Source: Palsa-295 sp963781105 (GTDB taxonomy: Bacteria; Acidobacteriota; Terriglobia; Acidiferrales; UBA7541). Taken from it: DNA of 64,000 nucleotides. Where the stretch lies: the NCBI GenBank assembly GCA_963781105.1, contig CAWAED010000003.1, positions 434,001-498,000 on the forward strand, in the 5' to 3' direction. The notes beneath the pieces were generated by a model. It ran no database searches. It had not been told where the DNA came from and saw only the letters and a list, made by a program, of their open reading frames with translations. Both the position numbers and the translations under genes were made by a program. Each line of letters starts with the position of its first letter. The first letter of the stretch is position 1. This document shows, one piece after another, positions 1 through 8,626 of the stretch.

Positions 1-763
1 CATGTGATCCGTCATACTCCGCGACCAGGCGATAACTCTCCACCCAATAAGCATCGAATTCCTGATATTTCTCATCCTTCGGTTTTGGAACCTTGCGGCC
101 GTCCGTGTAATAAACGCGCTCGCGGCCCAAATCATCCGTCACATCAATTTCCTGGCCGTTTGGATCCTTCGGTGCCGTCGCACTCTGGCCATCCGCAGCC
201 CCGTTCGCGTCGCCTGGACCTTTCGCATCCGCAGCTGCCGCGGGATCCTTCAACGCCACAGTCAACGAACCGGCGGGACTCAACAACTCCTGCATCTGCC
301 CGCGATCCAGTTCACTGTCCGTCCCGTTGTTTCCGTTGCGCCGAGAAGACCCGCCTCCGCCACCACCCCCGCCCGGAAATGGTGAACCCATTCCGCCAAC
401 GTGAATCCCTCCCGGTTGACTGCCGCCGCCATTCCCGCCTCCTCCGCCGTGCGGGCTCGCGACGGTTCCATCATTGCTCGCTTCCTTCAGTTTCTCGTGC
501 GCGTCGTCGCTCTCATCCACATTCAATCTCCAAAACCCGAATAATTGCTTCCGCTGCCGCACCGCCATCTCCTCCGGTCGCACCGTCGGCCCCGAAGCAG
601 GCCGCGTGGCGTTCGGCGCGGACGAATCATCCGGCGGCCGCATCGGCCCGGGCGCCGCCTGCGCATTCAAGACGTTCGGAAAGGCGATAAATCCTGCGCC
701 CAGCAACGCGCCCACCGCAAGAAACCGCGCGCCCCGCAGCGTTATAATCCTACCAATCAGCAT
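1..763 (-). CDS. Secreted Gly-rich acidobacterial protein, 3' end outside window
   Basis: The frame is open from an ATG at 763 to the window edge (254 codons, no stop), so the C-terminus is missing. An AGAGGA-like ribosome site lies about 8 nt before the ATG. The first ~35 residues form a signal peptide (two Arg, a hydrophobic run, then LNAQ). A FWRLNVDESDD motif near residue 77 is followed by a long Gly-rich, low-complexity linker and a DLGRERVYYTDGRKV segment. From memory this order (WRLNxxxSDD, Gly-rich linker, YTDGRK) recurs in secreted proteins of Acidobacteria with no known function. Inference: an extracytoplasmic protein of unknown role, same strand as the next gene, 126 bp apart. Confidence 0.75.
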   Translation of the reverse strand, partial: MLIGRIITLRGARFLAVGALLGAGFIAFPNVLNAQAAPGPMRPPDDSSAPNATRPASGPTVRPEEMAVRQRKQLFGFWRLNVDESDDAHEKLKEASNDGTVASPHGGGGGNGGGSQPGGIHVGGMGSPFPGGGGGGGGSSRRNGNNGTDSELDRGQMQELLSPAGSLTVALKDPAAAADAKGPGDANGAADGQSATAPKDPNGQEIDVTDDLGRERVYYTDGRKVPKPKDEKYQEFDAYWVESYRLVAEYDGSH

Positions 764-889
764 ATTTCCTCTGGCTCACCATAATTTACAGCCTGAGCGT
801 CTTTTGGATCGTTGCAGGCGAGCTAACCAATAGGGATGCGAAAATCCACGGGCGGGATGTAATCCCAGTGCCACGCGCTCGCAGCCACT

Positions 890-1858
890 CTACTTCGCGG
901 GCGCGGCATTATCGCCGTGCGCTTCTACCTTTTGTAGCAGCGCCAGAAACTCAGCGCGCTTGCTACCTCCGGTCCCAATCGTCGCAAAAGCTACGTGAAT
1001 CAATGGCTGATTCGCGTGCGCCCCGTCGTTCACCCACGGAAACGACCCCGCCGCCCCGATTGCCCAGAAAAAGTCCGCCTCTTCGCCTTGCAGATTCGCT
1101 GGCAAATTGAAATGCGTCGCCGCTCCCTGGCTTACTGGCGAAGTTCGCAACGCCTCGAACACGTACCACGTCATCCCAGGCGACGTCGCCCGTTCCATCG
1201 GTGCCAGATAAAACTGCGACAGCATCCCATACACCCGCGGGCCATCATTGGTCTGCACGAATGTGATTCCCGAACTCACCTGTGCCGAAAAAAATCCTTG
1301 CAGCGTTGCCTCGTGCCGGCAGTGGTACGACACTTGTAACTCCGGCGGCGCGCTGCTCGAGGTGCTGCCCGGCGCTGGAGCAAAGGTGGCTCCTCCGTTC
1401 GTTCCCAAAACCTGATTGATGCAGGCTCCATCAGGCGGAAAAAACAAATAGAAGAGTAAATCCAGCACGCTCATTCCCGAACCCGCAGGCATATGCATCT
1501 GCGTGTCCAGCCAGTTGGGGTCGTGTCCGGCTAGCGGATTCGTGGAAGTGGTGAATTGCAAAATCCCGGGCAGTTGTCTATTCTCCAGCGCCAGCACACC
1601 GCCCAGATGAAACGGCGGCGCATAGGGCGCGAGCGCGTCCGGCGGTCCTACGCCCCCTGGATCAAATTCCTGCCACGCTGTCGGCAATAAAATCGAAACT
1701 CCGTTCGTAATCCCATGCACGATCCCGCTTTCTGCGTTCTGCTTAGCGGAATCGCCGTCCGTGGTCTGTGCGACGGTCGCCGGCGCGTCGCATATCGTCC
1801 CCAACGCCACGAACGCCGCCGCCGCAATCCAAGCCCGTTGATTCCGTCCTGGAACCAT
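890..1858 (-). CDS. Secreted hypothetical protein
   Basis: This 322-residue protein starts MVPGRNQRAWIAAAAFVALG and has a signal peptide that probably ends near TVAQ (residue ~31). The rest is mixed alpha/beta-like sequence with no motif I recognise. There are few Cys (CINQ, YHCRHE), and several Pro/Gly-rich stretches such as YAPPFHLGGV. Coding looks real because the frame is long, has a coherent signal sequence and shows GC-rich third positions. It lies upstream of the Gly-rich secreted gene on the same strand, so both could be cotranscribed. Function unknown. Confidence 0.7.
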   Translation of the reverse strand: MVPGRNQRAWIAAAAFVALGTICDAPATVAQTTDGDSAKQNAESGIVHGITNGVSILLPTAWQEFDPGGVGPPDALAPYAPPFHLGGVLALENRQLPGILQFTTSTNPLAGHDPNWLDTQMHMPAGSGMSVLDLLFYLFFPPDGACINQVLGTNGGATFAPAPGSTSSSAPPELQVSYHCRHEATLQGFFSAQVSSGITFVQTNDGPRVYGMLSQFYLAPMERATSPGMTWYVFEALRTSPVSQGAATHFNLPANLQGEEADFFWAIGAAGSFPWVNDGAHANQPLIHVAFATIGTGGSKRAEFLALLQKVEAHGDNAAPAK

Positions 1859-1960
1859 TCCGTGTCGTCTCCGTCGGCCAGCAAATCTTCTTCCTGCAGT
1901 GTGCCAGCATCCCCCACCAAAAAAAAGCAGCAGTTATCGTCACGCCGCCGCACCATTTGG

Positions 1961-2010
1961 GAGTGCGGAAGCTTGCTTCCGCCTGGCGCAAGGCGAGGCT
2001 TGCCTCGCCG
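1961..2010 (+). repeat. Double-hairpin REP-like element, copy 1
   Basis: Two adjacent perfect hairpins: GCGGAAGCTTGCTTCCGC, then one built on GGCGAGGCTTGCCTCGCC. Related copies in the same orientation lie at 14711-14761, 16761-16811 and 18091-18143. The flanking gap 1859-2196 holds no gene; besides this element I see only another GC-rich hairpin-like stretch at 2049-2095. Confidence 0.8.
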
Positions 2011-2196
2011 CATGCCCGGTGCTCACGCCCCTCGCGTCAGCCGTAATTTGTAGCGGCCGCCCTGTCCGCGCATCTCGGTAGGAAGCGGCCAGCCATTCGT
2101 TTTGGCTGTCCCTCTGCCTCGCTGCCTACACCTAAAAACAAAAACGCCCCGGGGACGACACCCCCCGAGGCGCAAAATCTTCTTCCCGAATTGTAC

Positions 2197-2412
2197 TTAC
2201 ACCTTCTTCACAGACTTCCGGCGCCCGCGGCGCTTCGTAGGAGGCGTGGCAGGCGGTTCCCCGACCAGTTCCGCTGACCAGATCGAAGTGACGAACTTCT
2301 TCACGCCATGATCGTCAAAATCAATCGTAGTGCGTTCAGTGTTGGATTCCGTAACGATCCCCATCCCGTACTGCTCGTGACGAATCGACTGTCCTTCCAC
2401 TAGTATTTGCAC
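2197..2412 (-). CDS. Small basic-tailed conserved protein
   Basis: A 71-residue protein with a GTG start (2412), chosen because AAGGAGGA lies 7 nt upstream. The N-terminal half, with HEQYGMGIV, TTIDFDDHGVKKFVTSIW, reads as a small beta-barrel like the modules that carry a [HxxYGxGxV...FDxxGxKxF] signature in RNA polymerase- or helicase-associated proteins. The C-terminal ~15 residues (PPTKRRGRRKSVKKV) are strongly basic, suggesting nucleic-acid contact. Function is not established; the barrel assignment is inference. It lies just downstream of the cold-shock gene on the same strand, separated by ~400 bp. Confidence 0.7.
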   Translation of the reverse strand: MQILVEGQSIRHEQYGMGIVTESNTERTTIDFDDHGVKKFVTSIWSAELVGEPPATPPTKRRGRRKSVKKV

Positions 2413-2807
2413 CGACTCCTCCTTGGATGATTATCAAAGCGCCTTTGGAAAAATTACGAGCTCCACGGCGCGCCTCCGCCCCGCGAAGCAAATTCATGGG
2501 TCACAAGCTTGACTTTCTACCCCTAAAAGGGCGGGGGCTGGTTCCGCCCCTCTCGGGCATACGCCAAGAATTGCGCCGGCTCGCCGAATCCCGGGACTCA
2601 CTATGGACTCGCGGAGACGCACCAGCGAGAAAAACACGCCCGCGCAAAATCGGCAAAGCAAACGAGCGCGAACGTTCGCGCTCAAAATACCGATTCAAGG
2701 TCTGCGGCACTTTCGGCAGCGTCAGATCGCGGCCCAATCCGAACCAGTCGGCCGCCACCCTAGCTACCGCCCGCCCATTACACTTCAGCAGATCGAATCA
2801 AACGGAG
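2413..2807. other. Gene-free spacer with long palindromes
   Basis: No convincing gene. It holds a perfect 20-bp palindrome, GAGCGCGAACGTTCGCGCTC (2664-2683), ~125 bp past the stop of the cold-shock gene, and a GGGCGGGG.../CCGCCCC inverted repeat near 2528-2550. Either could act in 3' end formation of the cold-shock transcript, but neither has a convincing U-tract. Confidence 0.5.
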
Positions 2808-3014
2808 TTAGAGACCAACCACGTTTTCGGCCTGAAGGCCCTTTGGTCCCTGCTTCACTTCGAATTCAACCGCCTGCCCCTCGCTGAGGGACTTGTACCC
2901 TTCGGCCTGAATCGCCGAAAAGTGCACGAAAACGTCCTCACCGGACTGGCGCTGGATGAATCCATAACCCTTTGCTGCGTTAAACCACTTCACTGTACCT
3001 TGCTCTCTGCTCAC
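2808..3014 (-). CDS. Cold-shock protein (CspA family)
   Basis: A 68-residue single OB-fold protein. It has the two RNA-binding motifs of the cold-shock domain: RNP1 within KGYGFIQ (residues ~15-21) and RNP2 VFVHF (~28-32), preceded by the usual GTVKWFN. Length matches CspA proteins (65-70 aa). The start is GTG at 3014, with GGAG 10 nt upstream. Such proteins bind single-stranded RNA/DNA and melt secondary structure, often after a temperature downshift. It is monocistronic by spacing, with a terminator-like hairpin 87 bp upstream isolating it from genes to the right. Which paralogue it is cannot be told. Confidence 0.96.
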   Translation of the reverse strand: MSREQGTVKWFNAAKGYGFIQRQSGEDVFVHFSAIQAEGYKSLSEGQAVEFEVKQGPKGLQAENVVGL

Positions 3015-3100
3015 TGGAAACTGCTCCTACGTTATTCATTCGGTGGCGCTTAACCACCTCGAAAGCTATCTGTCACCCCTTAGATTTCCTTCCCTGTCAC

Positions 3101-3136
3101 AAAAAAAGGCCGTCGGACGGTTGCCCGGCAGCCTTT
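3101..3136 (-). terminator. Rho-independent terminator-like hairpin
   Basis: On the minus strand AAAGGC...GCCTTT pairs around an inner CGGGC/GTCCG stem, followed by seven U. It would stop leftward transcripts from the lipoprotein gene (and now from the IS transposase) before they enter the cold-shock gene. The IS at 3362-4633 now separates this terminator from the lipoprotein stop codon. Confidence 0.55.
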
Positions 3137-3361
3137 ACGAATCGTGCCAAAAAAGGAACTTAGGAGCAACAAACGCACTCAAAGATTACCACATTTTCCC
3201 CGCCCCCGCAACGTCTTCCCCCGCGCGAGGGGCTATCCTGTCAAGTATTGGGTGTAGCTCCGTCCGCGCGACCTGCACATGCGATTCCAGTTCTCCGCGC
3301 AGCTGCCCGTTGAATACCCGTCACAGTCTGCATCCTGCGCTAGCTGTCCACGGCCAATTAA

Positions 3362-4633
3362 CAGTTTGTTGAAAAATTTAGATTTCGAAGTATTTTCGTT
3401 CGCAGTTTTGAGTTTTCGCTGAATTGTAAGGGAGTCGTTTGGGTTTGTTCTGCCTGCTCAGCCGATCCGAACCGAGACTTCCTTCATGCTCTGGCCATCA
3501 GGTTTCGCAATCGGCACAGGTTGTAGGCCGCCCCCGTGAAGGTAAACAGCCACCCCACCTTGTCGATTCCTCTCAACTTCACCTTCTTTAGCATCCCAAC
3601 CATCTTCATCCACCCGAAAGATTGTTCCACTCGTTTTCTCTTCCGCTGACTCACCTCGTACCCCGCATGCCGTGTGGTCCGCTCGTCTATCGCGCTCCTG
3701 CGATTGCTCGTGTTCTGCGCCACATGCGGGGTGATGTTCATCCCGCGCAGTTCTCGCACGAATTCTCGGGTGTCGTAATTCTTGTCTCCTCCCAACGTCA
3801 CTCGCTTTCCCGGCGGGACAGCCTCGGCCATGAGCAGCGCAGCATCTCGCTCCGCTCTTCCGTTCGCCTCCGTCAGAAACGTCTGCAGCAAGAGTCCGTT
3901 GCGGTTTTCCATCAATACATGCCCCATATAACTCAGCTTCGCCTGGCTTCCTCGGGACTTCGTCCACAACCTGGCATCGGGATCCGTGGTCGATTCATGG
4001 GTCTGGTTCTTTCGCTTTTCCCCTTTGAAGTCGACGTCTCCTCCCGGTCCAGCGGGCTTCCCACTCCCATCCTTCGGTCGGAAACTCTTGTGACTGGCCC
4101 AGGCCTCAATCAGCGTCCCATCTACCGTGAAATGTTCATCGGACATAAACGGCCTGGCTCTCTCCAGCACCCGCTGGAAAAACGTCTCGGCGACCTCTTC
4201 ATTCAGCAAGCGCTCCCGATTTTTGCTGTACACCGCGTGATTCCACACCACCTCGTCCATCTCCATCCCCACGAACCACCGGAATAGCAGGTTGTACTGC
4301 AGTTGCTCGATCAGCATTCGTTCGCTGCGGACCGAATAGAAAATCTGCAACAGCAGAGACCGAAACAGCCGCTCCGGCGGTATCGACGGCCGCCCCACGT
4401 CGGAGTACAACTTCGCAAACTGCGGCGACATTTCCTTCAGGATCTCATCGACCATCTTGCGGATCGGTCGCAACGGATGGTCCGCCGGGACTCTCTTCTC
4501 TGGCGAAACGTAGCTGAACATTCCTTCCTGCTGGTTATCGTCTCCGCGCATTCACTCGCCTCCTTGACCTTCTGTACTTCAGACGAGTTCTTTCAATTAA
4601 AGTTGCGGAAGAAATGGGTTTTTCAACAAGCTG
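3362..4633 (-). mobile_element. IS5-family insertion sequence, complete, 1272 bp
   Basis: The ends are inverted repeats CAGTTTGTTGAAAAA (3362-3376) and its complement with one change (CAGCTTGTTGAAAAA, 4619-4633). They are flanked on both sides by TTAA (3358-3361 and 4634-4637), which fits the 4-bp YTAR target duplication of IS5-type elements. One intact transposase gene fills the element. Insertion fell exactly at the TAA stop of the gene at right. Confidence 0.93.
3484..4551 (-). CDS. IS5-family transposase
   Basis: A 355-residue DDE transposase. The N-terminal part (FSYVSPEKRVPADHPLRPIR, ~residues 12-31, then GRPSIPPERLFRSLLLQ) is the usual helical DNA-binding region of this IS5 branch. 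The RNase-H-like core has HFTVDGTLIEAWAS (first Asp, ~residue 144), TLGGDKNYDT (second Asp) and the C-terminal RVEQSFGWMK (catalytic Glu). All three acidic residues are present and the frame is intact, so it may be active. It cuts and joins IS ends. No second copy occurs in this window. Confidence 0.95.
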   Translation of the reverse strand: MRGDDNQQEGMFSYVSPEKRVPADHPLRPIRKMVDEILKEMSPQFAKLYSDVGRPSIPPERLFRSLLLQIFYSVRSERMLIEQLQYNLLFRWFVGMEMDEVVWNHAVYSKNRERLLNEEVAETFFQRVLERARPFMSDEHFTVDGTLIEAWASHKSFRPKDGSGKPAGPGGDVDFKGEKRKNQTHESTTDPDARLWTKSRGSQAKLSYMGHVLMENRNGLLLQTFLTEANGRAERDAALLMAEAVPPGKRVTLGGDKNYDTREFVRELRGMNITPHVAQNTSNRRSAIDERTTRHAGYEVSQRKRKRVEQSFGWMKMVGMLKKVKLRGIDKVGWLFTFTGAAYNLCRLRNLMARA

Positions 4634-6889
4634 TTAATACTGCAATCCCACATTTCCGATAAGAATTCGCCCGGTGTCGGAATCAAAAAGCAGCGCATTA
4701 TTCGCATCTATCACATAAATCGTCGCGTTATACGTAACGTTCGGATTCATCCCAGCGATGACCACCTCTCCCCGCCCGGTAGTCGTGTCCGGCGCTGTCT
4801 TCACCACCGTGGTAGCTGCGTTGATCGGATCTCCAGGATTTACCGCGGTAAACGAACTGATATCGATCGTTCCGCCGCAGCTCGTTCCGCTCGAGGCGGT
4901 ACAACCCGTTCCCCACGACACCGCTCCCGAGAGATTCTGCTCATAAGACGCCGGTTCATTGTGGAAGATTCCTTGTCCCGCAAGCCGGAAGGAGAAATGG
5001 TCCGTGCTCGCAATGGTCGGTATCGCCGTCTGTTGATACGTCGCGCCTGTTGCCAACGCCGCCGCGTCCAGCTCGAGCATCACCGCCGACCCCTGCGCCG
5101 TCTGATATGCCGCGAACTCCTGCGTAGTCGAACTCGCCCCACCCGAGCACGTTCCACTCGACAAATTCAACTTCAAATCGATTCGTCCGGTGCTGGAGTC
5201 CACAGCATATGTACAGGCACCCAGCGTCGTGTCCGCCGTAACAGTTCCCGCATTGTTGCTGTCCAAAACTCCGCTCGACGTCGCCCCCGCCCCGCTCGAA
5301 ACAAACACTCCACCGGCCGAATATGCGCCCGTCGTGGAATTCCCTCCCACTGTGAAAGCGTAATTTCCGGCGGTCAAACTCGCCGGCGTGAACGAGGCTC
5401 CTGACAACCCGCCGTAAACGTCGCCGCCCAGGTAATTGTTTCCGTCAATTTCGACCACGTGCATCTGCGTGCTCTGCTCCGCCGCCGTGGTATTCACAAT
5501 GTAAAATGCATACTGAACCGAACCCGTCGTGGCACTCGTCAGCGTAATCGTCCCACGTCCGCTACCGGGAAACGTCGGGTCCATCGCATACGTTCCGGCA
5601 AGCGACCGGTCTCCGCTCGTCACCTTGCCCGTTGGGTTCAGGCTATCGTTCACATCCAGAATCGCATTGCCCCCGGAAATCGTCCCCGCCCCATTCGCAA
5701 CGAATTTCCCGGCCATCCCTTGCGGATAGAATGCCTTGTCTCCGCCCGACACCGCAAAAACGTACGGCCCGGAAAGCGCCGCTGGCGATGTCGTCAGTCC
5801 ATTCAAATTCTGTTGGTCAATCCTTCCGCTGCCACTCGTCTTCACGTCAAACCGCGTCAGATAGCCATGCTGGAAACTCGTCAGCACGAACTGCCACGTG
5901 TCCACGGTTCCCTGCCCGGCGCCCGAGCCGGACCCTACATTAATTTTCGCCGTGCCTCTTCCGTCTGGCCCCACCACGTACGTCCCCGAGATGGAAACTT
6001 GCGTCGATGGCCCCGTCCCGAAATTATCTACGTCCTCTACGCCGCTCACGATATGGCCCGCGCCATCGGCCTGAAAGCTACCCGCCACGGCAACGAACCC
6101 ATTCTGATCGTTGCCGGAATATGAGAATGCAAATGGTCCTGTCAAAGAACTGTCGGAAAACACGACCGAAAGTGTTGATGTCGCCGTCAGGTTCCCCGCC
6201 GTAGCCGTGATCGTAATCGCGTTTCCCGTCGGCGGATTCGGTGGTGCCGTATACAAACCAGTCGAATCAATCGTCCCTATATTGGTGTTGCCATTGACCG
6301 TGGATGAAACGGACCACGTGACCGCTGTATCGTTCTGATTATTCAGGATTGCGTTGAATTGTTGAGTTCCGCCAGCGGGTACTTGCGCCGTCGTCGGGCT
6401 CACCGAAAGCCCTGTTCCCGCCGTTACCGTCAACTCCGCCATGTTCGACGTGATTATATTGCTGTTCGTAGTCGAACCGGGTATCTGCGGTGTCGTCGCC
6501 GTGATCGTCACTTCTCCGTTTGTGACGCCACTCGTCGGCACAACAGATGGTGCTGTATAAACTCCCTGCAGCGCGTCCACTGAAGACACACCGATTGTTC
6601 CCAGCGCTACGCTTCCTCCGGCCGTCCCGTTGACATACCACGTAATCGTGGTTGTCGTCGTGTTGTTGGTTGAATTCGAAAGCGTCACATCCGCGGTGAA
6701 GGTCGTGGTCGTATTGATTGGCACGCTGGTCGATGTGGGTGTAATCGCGACCGCCGTGACCTGCACGTTGCCGCTACCGCCCCCGCCGCACGCGGAAATG
6801 CTCGCCAAGCCGCCGATCGCGAGCGTCAAAAAAAACCATCTCGAAAACCGATAGCTACGAGCCCATTGCCGTGTCTGATCTCTATTCAT
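4634..6889 (-). CDS. Large lipoprotein with Big-like domains
   Basis: About 751 residues from the chosen ATG at 6889 (GAGGGA close upstream). An in-frame start at 6931 is possible but puts 14 charged residues before the signal peptide. A hydrophobic stretch ends in the lipobox SISAC, followed by Gly-rich GGGGSG, so it should be lipid-anchored outside the inner membrane. Residues ~40-240 carry two Ig-like repeats of the VAITPTSTSVP...TTTFTADV type (bacterial Ig, Big_2-like). Then come repeated LTGPFAFSYSGNDQ / LSGPYVFAVSGGDK / LTAGNYAFTVGGN modules of beta structure. Rich in Thr/Ser/Gly/Asn. Acidobacterial genomes carry many such genes; surface or adhesive function is inference. The TAA stop lies within the target duplication of the IS, leaving the protein intact. 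Confidence 0.88.
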   Translation of the reverse strand: MNRDQTRQWARSYRFSRWFFLTLAIGGLASISACGGGGSGNVQVTAVAITPTSTSVPINTTTTFTADVTLSNSTNNTTTTTITWYVNGTAGGSVALGTIGVSSVDALQGVYTAPSVVPTSGVTNGEVTITATTPQIPGSTTNSNIITSNMAELTVTAGTGLSVSPTTAQVPAGGTQQFNAILNNQNDTAVTWSVSSTVNGNTNIGTIDSTGLYTAPPNPPTGNAITITATAGNLTATSTLSVVFSDSSLTGPFAFSYSGNDQNGFVAVAGSFQADGAGHIVSGVEDVDNFGTGPSTQVSISGTYVVGPDGRGTAKINVGSGSGAGQGTVDTWQFVLTSFQHGYLTRFDVKTSGSGRIDQQNLNGLTTSPAALSGPYVFAVSGGDKAFYPQGMAGKFVANGAGTISGGNAILDVNDSLNPTGKVTSGDRSLAGTYAMDPTFPGSGRGTITLTSATTGSVQYAFYIVNTTAAEQSTQMHVVEIDGNNYLGGDVYGGLSGASFTPASLTAGNYAFTVGGNSTTGAYSAGGVFVSSGAGATSSGVLDSNNAGTVTADTTLGACTYAVDSSTGRIDLKLNLSSGTCSGGASSTTQEFAAYQTAQGSAVMLELDAAALATGATYQQTAIPTIASTDHFSFRLAGQGIFHNEPASYEQNLSGAVSWGTGCTASSGTSCGGTIDISSFTAVNPGDPINAATTVVKTAPDTTTGRGEVVIAGMNPNVTYNATIYVIDANNALLFDSDTGRILIGNVGLQY

Positions 6890-7128
6890 TTCCCTCTGTC
6901 TGCTCACTCTCGCAAGATGGTCCCGGGGCACACGCGTGGATACCTGTATTCCCCCGGAGAAAGAAAAAGTTCCAATTCTTAGAGGTATTGGCGCGCCGTT
7001 CGGTTGCCCCCAAATCGTTCATGCCACGGGCATAAGAAGATTAAAAGGCCCCACATTCTACCTCGGCGGCCCTGCAATGCAATTGGCAAACTTCCTCCTG
7101 CGCGACCGCCTTGCAGCCGCCTGCCCTC

Positions 7129-7914
7129 TTACTGCGGCAATATGAAACTTCCGTAAAACGCTTTCAGCAGTATCACCCCTCCCAAAATCGCAGCAGAAAG
7201 GCTCAAAAGCGTGCCGATCAGGAAATACTCGGCGAATTGCTCCTTCTTGAATTCCGGGTACCGCGCAATGGATTTCGCGGCCAGAATCAATCCCGCCGTG
7301 GCAGGAGACCGCAGGAACAAAGCCGTCATCACCAGAAAGCGCTCCAGCCAACCGATGTACATCCCAGCATTGCTCAATTGCAGCGGTGATTCGCTCACCT
7401 GCAAATGTTTCAGCAAAGGCCTGGTCAGGAAACGAATCAGATACCCACCCCCGAAAATCACTCCCACATACACCACCATCAGCAACAGCACGCGATCCGA
7501 TGGCGCGCGCATCACCGCCAGGAAATTCAGCAAGACCCGGCTCGGCCCCACCCCCGCGATCCAGCATCCCGCTGCGACAATCGTCATGAAGTGCGCCCAC
7601 TGATCAATCGCGAAAGCGGTCGTGCCCTCCGCCCACGCCGTCCTTCTTCCCAACGCAATCTTGCACCAGTCAATTCCCAGGTGCGCCAGTGTCAGTACCA
7701 ATATTGCTGCCTGAAAACGCAGCGAAAAGAAAACTCCCGGCACAAAGAACCCCGCCACCGCCACTGCGCACGCAAAATACACAACGCCATGTTTTGCGTA
7801 TCCCGCCGCCGCTCCGCTCCTCTTCTGCTTCACCATACGCGAGCTTTGCAGCACAAAATCCGTCAGCAAGTGGGCCAAATAAAGCGCCAGAATTGTTCTC
7901 GCCCGCATTTCCAT
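7129..7914 (-). CDS. DUF3307 membrane protein, partner of SatD-like regulator
   Basis: An ATG at 7914 is preferred over an upstream in-frame TTG at 7953 because AAGGGAGTGG precedes it and the TTG lies inside an operator. 261 residues with ~6-7 hydrophobic segments. The N-terminal ILALYLAHLLTDFVLQSSRMVKQKR matches the DUF3307 signature (AHLLxDFxxQ), which continues with HxxIDxxK-like LAHLGIDWCK and an AIDQWAHF motif. Conserved His/Asp in the membrane helices suggest metal or proton handling, but the biochemical role is unknown. It lies 67 bp downstream of the satD-like gene, the usual neighbour of DUF3307 genes as I recall. The gap holds two operator-like palindromes. Confidence 0.85.
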   Translation of the reverse strand: MEMRARTILALYLAHLLTDFVLQSSRMVKQKRSGAAAGYAKHGVVYFACAVAVAGFFVPGVFFSLRFQAAILVLTLAHLGIDWCKIALGRRTAWAEGTTAFAIDQWAHFMTIVAAGCWIAGVGPSRVLLNFLAVMRAPSDRVLLLMVVYVGVIFGGGYLIRFLTRPLLKHLQVSESPLQLSNAGMYIGWLERFLVMTALFLRSPATAGLILAAKSIARYPEFKKEQFAEYFLIGTLLSLSAAILGGVILLKAFYGSFILPQ

Positions 7915-7935
7915 AATCCCACTCCCTTTCTTGCT

Positions 7936-7981
7936 CTGTACACTTTCATACAACTTCCGCGACTTGCACGTTTTTGTACAA
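7936..7981 (-). promoter_or_regulatory. Operator pair between satD-like gene and DUF3307 gene
   Basis: Two 18-bp inverted repeats, plus-strand 7964-7981 (TTGCACgtttttGTACAA, one mismatch) and 7936-7953 (CTGTACactttcATACAA, two mismatches). They begin 28 bp apart, as do the pair before the satD-like gene. The first abuts the satD stop codon; the second ends just before the ribosome site of the DUF3307 gene. No clear -10 hexamer lies between them. Confidence 0.6.
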
Positions 7982-8626
7982 CTACCCGAAATGTTCTTCG
8001 ATCACGATTTTCATTCCCACAATCGTTTCCTGCATCTGCCAGAAATATCCTCTCTTCAAATTTCGCGACACCGTGGAATTATCCAGCCCCATCGCTTTCG
8101 CCGCGTCTTCCAGCCTCCGCTTGGCTCGGAACACTTCGATCGTTTCCCACTGCTTCTCCTTAATTCGCAGCACCAGCGTATCGTGCAGCGCATAAATCAA
8201 ATTCGCCGTCGCATCGAATACTTTATCCCGCGATTCGAACGCCGTCAGCACGTCAAACTTGTTCCCCGCGCTCCCCTTGATTCGTTCCAGCGCTTTTCGC
8301 GCGAATTGAAAAGCCTCCCCTCCCATCCGGTTCACTGGAGACTGCACGCGCTCCGAAATCCTTCCGAACCCGATCCCCATGCGCAATCGCAGCGGCCGCA
8401 ATCGCGTCCGCAAATCAATGATCAATTCAGGTATCCGGGCGTACTCGCTGATAATCGTCTGGAATTCGTCGCCCGCCGTAACCGAATACGGTAGCCGGAT
8501 GAATTCGGCTTTGCGATGCGCCCGTGTTGCCGCCGCCAGCCGCCCGCCCAACAGCTTGCGCAGGTCTCCCCGCGCGCTCGACTCAATCACATCCGCAATC
8601 AGCACTGCATAGCAATTTGTCTTCAT
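7982..8626 (-). CDS. SatD-family regulator with cyclase-like N-terminus and HTH
   Basis: 214 residues. Similarity by eye to SatD-family proteins rests on the N-terminal YAVLIADVIESSA, middle VTAGDEFQTI, RMGIGFGRI, GGEAFQFARKAL, and the C-terminal HTH around AAKAMGLDNSTVSRNLKRG (~residues 175-193). The first four motifs fall in the order seen in class III nucleotide cyclases (metal Asp, GD turn, RxGIxxG, GxAxxxAxxL). Asp12 and Asp53 sit where the two metal ligands would be. Whether it makes, binds or ignores a nucleotide is unknown. The ATG overlaps an operator palindrome and has no Shine-Dalgarno sequence. Likely autoregulated and cotranscribed with the DUF3307 gene. Confidence 0.85.
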   Translation of the reverse strand: MKTNCYAVLIADVIESSARGDLRKLLGGRLAAATRAHRKAEFIRLPYSVTAGDEFQTIISEYARIPELIIDLRTRLRPLRLRMGIGFGRISERVQSPVNRMGGEAFQFARKALERIKGSAGNKFDVLTAFESRDKVFDATANLIYALHDTLVLRIKEKQWETIEVFRAKRRLEDAAKAMGLDNSTVSRNLKRGYFWQMQETIVGMKIVIEEHFG

